This document shows positions 9,523 to 15,652 of a DNA stretch of 15,652 nucleotides, piece after piece. Position 1 is the stretch's first letter. The number at the start of each line of letters is the position of its first letter. Both the position numbers and the translations under genes were made by a program. The notes below the pieces were generated by a model. That model searched no databases. It saw nothing but the letters and a program-made list of their open reading frames with translations, and was not told the origin of the DNA. Origin of the DNA: JBKPHS01 sp046729975 (GTDB lineage Bacteria > Actinomycetota > Thermoleophilia > Solirubrobacterales > Thermoleophilaceae). The DNA lies in assembly GCA_046729975.1 (NCBI GenBank), contig JBKPHS010000022.1:1-15652 (forward strand). Reading direction: 5' to 3'.

Positions 9523-9546
9523 ATCCCTCTCGGTGAGGATCACCAA
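9518..9546 (-). promoter_or_regulatory. Candidate promoter of the minus-strand operon
   Basis: Read on the minus strand, TTGGTG (9546-9541) lies 17 bp before TACACT (9523-9518). The -10 is fair and the -35 matches only in TTG. Transcription would start near 9511, giving the regulator a leader of about 38 bases that contains both repeat boxes. It overlaps the -10 of the opposing promoter, so the two would compete. Confidence 0.4.
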
Positions 9547-10690
9547 GGTGGAGACCATCGCCGTGCGGAGCCCCATGCGGGAGCCGCTGGTCTGGCCGGG
9601 CGGCACCAGACACTCGGCGTCGGGCCTGCTCGTCCTGATCCACACCGACGAGGGGATCGTCGGCGTCGGCGAGGCGCCTGGACCGACCTTGCCCACGATC
9701 CGGACGATCATCGACGCGGAGCTGACGCAGTTCCTCATCGATCAGGATCCGCTGCGCGTCGAATGGCTCGTGCACCGCATGGAGGAGTTCACGCGGAACT
9801 GGAGCGGCATCGGGGGCTATGCGATCGCAGGGATCGAAATCGCCCTGCTCGACATCAAGGGCAAGGCGCTCGGCACCCCGGTCGCGGAGCTGCTCGGAGG
9901 CTTCTGCCGCGACCGCGTCCCGGTCGTCGGCTACCTCTTCATCGACTCACCGGAGGCGAACGCGAAGAAAGCGGGGGCGTTCGTCGACGCCGGCTACACG
10001 GAGCTCAAGCTCAAGGTGGGACGCGACTTCGAGCAGGATCACGACACGCTCGCGGCGATCCGGGACCGCGTCGGAGGCGACGTGAAGATCCGGATCGACG
10101 CGAACATGATCTGGAGCGTCCCGGCGGCGATCAAGTGGATCAGGGGGCTCGAGCGCTTCGACCTCCAGTACGTCGAGCAGCCGGTACCGGACTTCGACGT
10201 GCGGGGCCTCACACAGGTGCGCCGCTCCGTCGCGGTGCCGATCGCCGCGGACGAGGCGTGCACCGACCTGCGCTCCGCGCTCGAGCTGATCGAGGCCGAC
10301 GCCTGCGACGTGCTCGTCGTCTATCCGTCGGAGGCCGGTGGCCTGCGGCGGGCGCACCAGATCGGGGCCGTCGCCGAAGCAGCCGGAAAGTGGTGCACGC
10401 TCGGCAGCTGGGCCGAGCTCGGGGTCGCCACGGCCGGAAACGCCCACGTCGTCGCGGCGTCGTCCAGCTACCCGTTCGCGAGCGACACTCACTATCCGCT
10501 GCAAGAGCTCGACGTCCTCGTCGACCGACTGGAGATGTCGGACGGGCTCGTCGAGGTGCCCCGTTCGCCGGGGCTCGGCGTCGAGCTCGATCCGGAGGCC
10601 GTGCAGCGGCTCAGCAACTTCCAGGTCCGTGAGTCCGTCTTTTATGACGACATCCACGGTGAGGCACCACGGGTCGGTCAGATCCTCTGA
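9533..10690 (+). CDS. Enolase-superfamily (mandelate racemase/muconate-lactonizing type) enzyme
   Basis: Members abstract the alpha proton of a carboxylate with a Mg ion, leading to racemisation, epimerisation, cycloisomerisation or dehydration. There are 385 residues: capping domain 1-125, then a barrel. Visible catalytic elements are the Lys159-x-Lys161 pair (ELKLKVGRD) and the metal ligands Asp189 (RIDAN), Glu215 (YVEQP) and Asp240 (AADEA). At the sixth strand, where muconate-lactonizing-type enzymes have Lys and mandelate-racemase types have Asp, there is Tyr264 (VVYPSEAGG), and no His base follows where the mandelate-racemase His-Asp pair would sit. The GTG at 9533 is preferred because homologues begin like this one (RITKVETI) and because the candidate transcription start is at that codon; there is no Shine-Dalgarno. 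It heads the importer operon. A dipeptide epimerase, N-acylamino acid racemase or hydroxyproline-type enzyme are alternatives; the specific activity is unknown. Confidence 0.88.
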   Translation: MRITKVETIAVRSPMREPLVWPGGTRHSASGLLVLIHTDEGIVGVGEAPGPTLPTIRTIIDAELTQFLIDQDPLRVEWLVHRMEEFTRNWSGIGGYAIAGIEIALLDIKGKALGTPVAELLGGFCRDRVPVVGYLFIDSPEANAKKAGAFVDAGYTELKLKVGRDFEQDHDTLAAIRDRVGGDVKIRIDANMIWSVPAAIKWIRGLERFDLQYVEQPVPDFDVRGLTQVRRSVAVPIAADEACTDLRSALELIEADACDVLVVYPSEAGGLRRAHQIGAVAEAAGKWCTLGSWAELGVATAGNAHVVAASSSYPFASDTHYPLQELDVLVDRLEMSDGLVEVPRSPGLGVELDPEAVQRLSNFQVRESVFYDDIHGEAPRVGQIL

Positions 10691-10704
10691 CGACCTTCAG
10701 GGAT

Positions 10705-10710
10705 AGGAGG
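10705..10710 (+). promoter_or_regulatory. Strong ribosome binding site of the binding-protein gene
   Basis: AGGAGG sits nine bases before the ATG at 10720, in the 29-bp gap after the enolase-superfamily gene. It fixes the start and predicts strong translation, as is usual for a binding protein needed in excess over its permeases. Confidence 0.85.
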
Positions 10711-10719
10711 GCAGACTCG

Positions 10720-12345
10720 ATGTCAGACGAAACAACGTCCGATAGCCCAGCCGGAGGGCAGCTCGACCGTCGAGAGCTGCTCAAGAAGGCGGGTCAGGTC
10801 GGCGCAGGCGCGGTTGCCGCGGGTGCACTCGCGGGTAGCGCGGGGGCAGCGACCAAGCGCACGCTCGCGACGCCGATCCGCCGCGGCGGGAGGATCGTCT
10901 GGGGGCTCGAGTCCGACCCCGCGCACGTTGCGCCGTTCGGCGGCATCCTGACCGCGAATCACTGGGCCAAGGAGTTCGCCTACGACTCGCTCGTAGAGTG
11001 GGACAAGAACCTGAACGTCAGGCCCGCCCTGGCGGAGAAGTTCGACATCGTCAGCAAGACCGAGATCCGCTGGACGCTCAAGCGGGGCATCAGGTTCCAC
11101 AACGGCAAGGAGCTCACCGCGGCCGACGTCAAGTACTCGGTCGAGAAGATGCTCAACCCACCGCTGCCGGGGAGCGTCTCGACGCTTGCCCAGGTGCCGG
11201 CGATCGCCGGGGCCGACGTCATCTCGAAGTACGTCGTACGGCTGCGGCTGAAGCAGCCCGACGCCCGTGTGATCGGCTTCTTCGCGTGGCAGCGCTACGC
11301 GCCGATCGTGCCGGAGGGCCTCTACGACCAGATCAACGTCTCGCGGGGAGCGATCGGCACAGGCCCGTTTCGGATGCTCGGATACGAGCCGAACGACCGC
11401 ATCGAGTACGTCAAGAACCCGAGGTTCTGGAAGCCCGGCTTGCCGTACATGGACTCGATGCAGCTGAAGATCCTCGGCGACGAGCAGGCCCGTGTCGCGG
11501 CGCTGCGCGCCGGGGCGATCGACGGCGCGACGCTCTCGGTCGATGTCGCACGGACGCTGGCCTCCAACAACCAGATGAAGGTGCTGAAGGGGCCGAACGC
11601 CGCCTTCCGCGAGCTGCAGATGACGATCAAGAAGGGCGAGAACAAGCCATGGCACGACCAGCGCGTGCGCCTCGCGGTCATGCACGCGATCAACCGCGCG
11701 GACATCATCAAGCGGATCTACAGCGGCGAGGCCGAGTACTCGGGCTTCGTTCCGCCCGGCTACGGCCCCTGGCCGCTGTCGGACGCCGAATTGCGGCAGA
11801 AGTACGAGAAGTTCGACCTGCCGATGGCGAAGAAGCTGATGGCGGACGCCGGCATGTCCAGAGGCTTCTCGGTCACGATGACGACGTTCGCCCTGCAGGA
11901 CTATCCGCTGATCTCGGCGGTCGTGCAGTCGCACCTCAAGCGGATCAACATCGACGTCAACATCGTCGCCCAGGAGGCAGGCACCTTCGCCGCCGCCAAC
12001 GGCCTCGGGACGTTCGACTGGGACCTCACGGGTCGCGGCATGCGCGGCGACGTCGACGGGTACGTGGCCGAGTTCCACCCGGCCGCTCCCGTCTTCAAGA
12101 TCTGGTACCCGGAGTACAGGAACGTCAAGGCCTGGAGGGGAATCGGCAACGGCCGGATCGAGCTCGACCCCGCCAAGCGCCTGCCGATCTACAAGGCTGC
12201 GCAACGGGAGCTCCTGCTCAATCCCGTCCAGATCCCGCTCGTCGCGATCAAGAAGTACCAGGTCGTGCGCAGGCGCGTGCAGAACATGTACGTCGCCTTC
12301 AGCGACTTCAACACGGGACTCCGGACCGTGTGGCTGAACAGGTGA
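10720..12345 (+). CDS. ABC transporter substrate-binding protein, family 5 (peptide/nickel type), Tat-exported
   Basis: This is the extracytoplasmic receptor that delivers the substrate to the two permeases encoded just downstream. There are 541 residues. The N-terminus has a twin-arginine motif at 16-22 (DRRELLK), then a hydrophobic Ala/Gly stretch at 27-43, which indicates Tat export in a folded state. The family 5 signature is at 123-144 (GIRFHNGK, then TAADVKYSVEKM), and GTGPFRM appears mid-protein as in DppA/OppA relatives. There is no lipobox, and the whole protein lacks cysteine, so it cannot be a conventional lipoprotein; it may stay anchored by an uncleaved signal or be freely secreted. 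Family 5 proteins bind peptides, nickel, opines, sugars or antibiotics, so the ligand is open; the neighbourhood suggests an N-acylated amino acid or a peptide. Confidence 0.95.
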   Translation: MSDETTSDSPAGGQLDRRELLKKAGQVGAGAVAAGALAGSAGAATKRTLATPIRRGGRIVWGLESDPAHVAPFGGILTANHWAKEFAYDSLVEWDKNLNVRPALAEKFDIVSKTEIRWTLKRGIRFHNGKELTAADVKYSVEKMLNPPLPGSVSTLAQVPAIAGADVISKYVVRLRLKQPDARVIGFFAWQRYAPIVPEGLYDQINVSRGAIGTGPFRMLGYEPNDRIEYVKNPRFWKPGLPYMDSMQLKILGDEQARVAALRAGAIDGATLSVDVARTLASNNQMKVLKGPNAAFRELQMTIKKGENKPWHDQRVRLAVMHAINRADIIKRIYSGEAEYSGFVPPGYGPWPLSDAELRQKYEKFDLPMAKKLMADAGMSRGFSVTMTTFALQDYPLISAVVQSHLKRINIDVNIVAQEAGTFAAANGLGTFDWDLTGRGMRGDVDGYVAEFHPAAPVFKIWYPEYRNVKAWRGIGNGRIELDPAKRLPIYKAAQRELLLNPVQIPLVAIKKYQVVRRRVQNMYVAFSDFNTGLRTVWLNR

Positions 12346-12365
12346 CCGAGAGCATTCCCGTCGAC

Positions 12366-12399
12366 CCGGAGGGGCGCCGCCGCGGCAGCGTCCCTCCGG
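12366..12399 (+). promoter_or_regulatory. Intercistronic hairpin between binding-protein and permease genes
   Basis: CCGGAGGG (12366-12373) pairs perfectly with CCCTCCGG (12392-12399). The stem continues inward through a G-U pair and three more pairs (12374-12377 with 12388-12391), giving 12 bp around a 10-base loop. No T-tract follows, so it is not a standard intrinsic terminator. It occupies the only sizeable gap (83 bp) in the plus-strand operon. By analogy with other binding-protein operons it may protect the upstream mRNA or lower expression of the permeases (inference). Confidence 0.6.
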
Positions 12400-12428
12400 C
12401 GCTCGGGCCAGGGTAGAACCGGCCGCGG

Positions 12429-13379
12429 GTGGGCGGCTACATCCTCAGGCGAGTTCTGTTCGCGATCCCGACGCTCATCGGGGTCTCGATCGGGATCTTC
12501 CTCATGGTCCGGCTCCTGCCCGGCGACATCATCGACATCCTGTTCGGCGGCGACCAGACCGCCAGCGAGGAGATCAAGGCCCAGGCGCGAGAGCAGCTCG
12601 GGCTGAACGGGTCCTACCCGGAGCAGTACTGGCGCTGGATCAGCGGCGTCCTCCAGGGAGACTTCGGCTTCTCGCTGCGCAACACCGAGCCGGTCTCGAA
12701 CATCATCCTCAAGTCGCTCACGGTCACGCTCGAGCTCGTTGTCCTCGGGCTCTTGATCGCCGTCCTCGTCGGCGTGCCCCTCGGCGTCATCTCCGCCGTC
12801 AAGCGCGACAGCGCCGCCGACTATGGCGCGCGGGTCGGCGGCCTGATCGGCCTCAGCATTCCCAGCTTCTGGCTCGCCACGCTCTTGCTGCTGTTCACGT
12901 CACGCGTGTTCGGCTGGGTCCCCCCGCTCAACTACATCTCCCCGTTCGACGACCCGGTCGGGAACCTGAGCCAGTTCATCCTCCCTGCGATCTCGATCTC
13001 GGTCTTCACGATGGCGATCGTGATGCGCATGGTGCGCGCGACGATGCTCGAGGTGCTCGGGCAGGACTACGTCCGCTCCGCCCGCGCCAAGGGCGTCGGT
13101 CGGAGAACCGTCATCGCGAAGCACGCGCTGCGGAACGCGCTGATCCCCGTGGTCACGATCGTCGGCTTCGAGATCGGGGTGCTGATCGGGGGCGCCGCGA
13201 TCGTCGAGATCATCTTCGGGCTGCCCGGCGTCGGCTACACGCTTCTCCAGGCGATCTTCGGCCGCGACTACCCCGTCATCCAGGCGATGACGTTGATGAT
13301 CGCGTTCACCTTCATCGTCGCCAACCTGCTCGTCGACCTCTTCTACGGCGTCATCGACCCGAGGATCACCCAGGAATGA
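12429..13379 (+). CDS. ABC transporter permease, OppB/DppB-type
   Basis: This is the first membrane subunit of the peptide-type importer. Its 316 residues begin with the family-typical YILRRVLFAIPTLIGVS, a transmembrane helix at about 9-30. A periplasmic-side segment (35-95) with the GDFGFSLR motif at 77-84 follows, then further helices near 97-125, 135-158, 183-203, 240-262 and 286-308. The EAA loop that docks on the ATPase is at about 213-240 (DYVRSARAKGV, ending ALIP). The GTG start at 12429 has only a poor Shine-Dalgarno and follows the hairpin gap. The gene overlaps the next permease as ATGA. Confidence 0.95.
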   Translation: MGGYILRRVLFAIPTLIGVSIGIFLMVRLLPGDIIDILFGGDQTASEEIKAQAREQLGLNGSYPEQYWRWISGVLQGDFGFSLRNTEPVSNIILKSLTVTLELVVLGLLIAVLVGVPLGVISAVKRDSAADYGARVGGLIGLSIPSFWLATLLLLFTSRVFGWVPPLNYISPFDDPVGNLSQFILPAISISVFTMAIVMRMVRATMLEVLGQDYVRSARAKGVGRRTVIAKHALRNALIPVVTIVGFEIGVLIGGAAIVEIIFGLPGVGYTLLQAIFGRDYPVIQAMTLMIAFTFIVANLLVDLFYGVIDPRITQE

Positions 13380-14317
13380 GCCCGAGACGCAGAGCTTCGA
13401 GGCCCGCGTTCGCGACCGAGGGCGCCGGCGACGCCACGACCGCCTGGGGGGCGATGCCGACACGGCGCCTGGCCTCCCTCGGCAAGTGGCGCAACCCGAT
13501 CGGCCTCATCGGCGCCGGCATCATCGCCTTCAACGTCCTCGTCGCGCTCTTCGGCCCCTTCGTCTGGACGGTCGACCCCAACGAGCTGGTCGCCAACCGC
13601 TTCGAGGACCCGAGCTGGGCACACCCGATGGGGACCGACGAGATCGGGCGCGACACGCTCGCGCGCATCATCCACGGGGCCCAGGTCTCGCTCCAGGTCG
13701 GTGCGATCTCCGTCTCGATCGCCTTCGTCGGCGGAGTCGTGTTCGGGATGCTGGCCGGCTACTACAAGGGAACCGTCGACGGGGTGCTGATGCGCATCGT
13801 CGACATGATGTTCTCGCTGCCGGGAATCGTGCTCGCGATCGTGATCGCCGGCCTCCTCGGCCCCAACCGCCGCAACGCGATGATCGCTATCGGGATCGTG
13901 ATCCTCCCCGCCTTCGCTCGGGTGGTGCGGGGTGCCGTGCTCGAGGTGATGGGCTTTCCGTACACCGAGTCGGCACGTGCGCTCGGGGCGGGCGGCTGGC
14001 GGATCATGTTCCGGCACGTGATCCCCAACATCACCGCGCCACTGCTCGTCCTGATCACGGTCTACCTGTCGGTTGCGATCCTGGCCGAGGCGGCGCTCAG
14101 CTTCCTCGGGCTCGGCACGCAGCCGCCGGAGGCCTCCTGGGGCGGCATGCTGAGCACCGCGCGAACCTACATCGACATCACTCCGTGGCTGTCGATCTTC
14201 CCGGGCGCCGCGATCATGCTCGTGGTGCTGGGCTTCAACCTGCTCGGCGACGGCCTGCGCGACATCCTCGATCCGCGGCTCGGCCCTCACGTCGGCGACG
14301 TCCCGGTCAAGAAGTGA
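13376..14317 (+). CDS. ABC transporter permease, OppC/DppC-type
   Basis: This is the second membrane subunit, forming the channel heterodimer with the DppB-like protein. It has 313 residues: a polar Arg-rich cytoplasmic tail (1-40), a first transmembrane helix at about 42-64, the OppC hallmark HPMGTDEIGRD at 83-93, helices near 106-130, 142-162, 168-185, 222-244 and 272-292, and the EAA loop at about 196-220 (YTESARALGAGG, then HVIPN). The ATG at 13376 overlaps the previous stop as ATGA, and GAGGAT at 13361-13366 gives a good ribosome site. An internal ATG at codon 27 is a less likely start because the tail length is normal for the family. Confidence 0.95.
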   Translation: MSPRRRASRPAFATEGAGDATTAWGAMPTRRLASLGKWRNPIGLIGAGIIAFNVLVALFGPFVWTVDPNELVANRFEDPSWAHPMGTDEIGRDTLARIIHGAQVSLQVGAISVSIAFVGGVVFGMLAGYYKGTVDGVLMRIVDMMFSLPGIVLAIVIAGLLGPNRRNAMIAIGIVILPAFARVVRGAVLEVMGFPYTESARALGAGGWRIMFRHVIPNITAPLLVLITVYLSVAILAEAALSFLGLGTQPPEASWGGMLSTARTYIDITPWLSIFPGAAIMLVVLGFNLLGDGLRDILDPRLGPHVGDVPVKK

Positions 14318-14324
14318 CCGGCAC

Positions 14325-15652
14325 GTGCTCGACGTCCTGATCCGGAACGGCTGGGTCGCCGACGGCGCGGGCAGTCCCCCCTACCTCGCCGACGTCGCGA
14401 TCGAGGGCGGCAGGATCGCGGAGGTGGGCCGGCTCGGCGATGCTGCGACCGCGAAACGCGTCATCGACGCGAGCGGCAAGATCGTCTGCCCCGGCTTCGT
14501 CGACCCGCACAGCCACAGCGACTTCTCGATTCTCGCGAATCCGACCGCCGAGAGCACGATCCGTCAGGGCGTCACGACTGAGGTGGTCGGCAACTGCGGC
14601 TGGAGCTACGCGCCCGTTACGCCGGTATCCGAACCCGTCATCCGGAGCCGGCTGCACGCGTTCGGCTTCGACAAGCCCACGATCCCGTGGTCGACGTTCG
14701 GCGAGCACCTGGAGTTCCTCTCGGACGTCGGCCATACACCGAACTTCGCCTGGTTCGTCGGCCACAACGCAATCCGGCTGGCGGCGGGAGTGTCCGGATC
14801 GACGCCAACGCCAGAGCAGATGACGGCGATGGAGGGCTTCGTCCACGAGGCGATGCAAGCGGGAGCGCTCGGCATGTCGACCGGGCTCGAGTTCAACCCG
14901 GGCCGGGAGGCGACGACCGAGGAGCTGATGCGCCTGAACGCCGTCGCCGGCGAGTTCGACGGCATCTACACGAGCCACGTCCGCAACCGTGACTCAGGGC
15001 TGCTCGAGGCGATCGACGAGTTCCTCGCGGTTGCCCGGGCGGGCGGCGCGAGAGCGGAGATCTCGCACCTGAACGTCCGCCACAACACGAACGCGCCGGA
15101 ACGGGGCTGGGAGCGCGCGGTCGAGAAGATGGCGGCGAGCCGCGAGGAGGGACTCGACGTCCTCGCCGACACGACCCCGTTCCGGGAGGGCCTGGGCCAG
15201 ATGGCCGGGATCCTGCCGCCGTGGGTGGCCGTGGACGGCCCGGAGGCCGCGGCGGCGAAGCTGCGCGACCCGGCGCTCCGCGAGCGGATGCGAAACGAGA
15301 GCGACCGCTACTGGCGCTTCATCCACAAGGGCGAGTGGGAGCGCGTGTACTTCCAGGCGACCCCGCAGCACCCCGAGCTCGGCGGGCTCAACTTCCGGCA
15401 GATCTCGGAGAAGCTCGGCAAGGATCCGTGGGACTGCTACCTCGACATCCTCGCCGATGCCGGAGCGGACTACGAGTCTATTCTCACCGTCGGCACGCTC
15501 TTCACCGACGCGCACCTGGCGGAGATGATCGGCCATCCGCTCTTCTGCCTCGGCGTCGACACGTTCACTGTCCGGGACACGGGGCCGCTGAGCGAGATCA
15601 TCAAGCACCCACTCGGCTTCGCGGGCCACGTCCACTACCTCACTCACCACGT
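14325..15652 (+). CDS. N-acyl-D-amino-acid deacylase-like amidohydrolase (D-aminoacylase family), paralogue 2 (3' end missing)
   Basis: This is a second metal-dependent amidohydrolase of the D-aminoacylase group, open for 442 codons to the right edge; the family usually has about 480-570 residues. Visible metal-site residues: His62 and His64 in FVDPHSHSD, Cys91 in GNCG, His218 in TSHVRNR, His248 in ISHLN, and probably Asp412 in LGVDTF. It keeps the canonical NCG and PHSHSD forms, unlike paralogue 1 (VICPDG, DLHAH), and has a longer stretch between the His pair and the Asp, so the two are diverged enzymes rather than recent duplicates. The GTG at 14325 follows the permease stop by seven bases; a GTG at 14314 is in another frame and meets a stop at once. 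Position after the permeases suggests that it acts on the imported compound in the cytoplasm. The substrate is unknown. Confidence 0.88.
   Translation, partial: MLDVLIRNGWVADGAGSPPYLADVAIEGGRIAEVGRLGDAATAKRVIDASGKIVCPGFVDPHSHSDFSILANPTAESTIRQGVTTEVVGNCGWSYAPVTPVSEPVIRSRLHAFGFDKPTIPWSTFGEHLEFLSDVGHTPNFAWFVGHNAIRLAAGVSGSTPTPEQMTAMEGFVHEAMQAGALGMSTGLEFNPGREATTEELMRLNAVAGEFDGIYTSHVRNRDSGLLEAIDEFLAVARAGGARAEISHLNVRHNTNAPERGWERAVEKMAASREEGLDVLADTTPFREGLGQMAGILPPWVAVDGPEAAAAKLRDPALRERMRNESDRYWRFIHKGEWERVYFQATPQHPELGGLNFRQISEKLGKDPWDCYLDILADAGADYESILTVGTLFTDAHLAEMIGHPLFCLGVDTFTVRDTGPLSEIIKHPLGFAGHVHYLTHH

Noticed and set aside
9474..9532. Attachment site or mobile-element border at the short repeats
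   Set aside because: The repeats are only 10 bp, lie within a divergent promoter, and no integrase or transposase gene is present; an operator is the simpler reading.
10723..12204. Minus-strand open frame (493 codons) opposite the binding-protein gene
   Set aside because: The sense strand encodes a clear family 5 binding protein with a ribosome site. The antisense product is Arg/Asp/Val-rich with no motif.
12366..12399. Intrinsic terminator between binding-protein and permease genes
   Set aside because: The stem is strong but no T-tract follows, and the downstream permeases belong to the same importer, so full termination is unlikely.
13343..14290. Minus-strand open frame (315 codons) opposite the second permease
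   Set aside because: His/Asp/Glu/Arg-rich composition is the typical complement of hydrophobic membrane codons; no domain is recognisable.

Overview
The window is GC-rich chromosomal DNA. It is densely coding, with abundant GTG and TTG starts, start/stop overlaps between most genes, a probable leaderless start, TAnnnT-type -10 elements and a Tat-exported solute-binding protein. This suggests an actinobacterium; a Thermoleophilia-like soil lineage would fit, but that is inference from style only. I see no tRNA, rRNA, CRISPR array, insertion sequence, phage gene or integrase.

The window is one divergent catabolic and uptake locus built around a 59-bp control region at 9474-9532. Leftward (minus strand) runs an unbroken eight-gene chain: a GntR/FCD regulator, two oligopeptide-type ABC ATPases (OppD- and OppF-like), a CocE/NonD-type serine hydrolase, a short-chain dehydrogenase, an N-acyl-D-amino-acid deacylase-like amidohydrolase, a class I/II aminotransferase, and a hydantoinase A/5-oxoprolinase-type protein that runs off the left edge. 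Every junction in this arm overlaps by 4 bp or 1 bp, so it should be one translationally coupled operon.

Rightward (plus strand) runs an enolase-superfamily racemase/dehydratase-like protein, a family 5 substrate-binding protein with a twin-arginine signal, two Opp/Dpp-type permeases, and a second, divergent D-aminoacylase-like amidohydrolase cut by the right edge. One complete peptide/nickel-type ABC importer is therefore divided between the two arms: binding protein and permeases on the right, ATPases on the left.

Read together, the genes look like a module that imports an amidated or peptide-like compound (N-acyl-amino acid, D-amino-acid peptide, lactam or hydantoin-like), hydrolyses its amide or ester bonds (two deacylases, the CocE-type hydrolase, the HyuA-type ATP-dependent ring opener), adjusts stereochemistry or dehydrates it (enolase-superfamily protein), and feeds the product into central metabolism (aminotransferase, dehydrogenase). 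The FCD regulator probably senses a carboxylate intermediate and acts at a 10-bp direct repeat in the control region. The substrate cannot be fixed from sequence alone. Each protein belongs to a known family; what may be new is the combination, and the enolase-superfamily protein, which has Tyr where the second catalytic Lys or Asp is expected.
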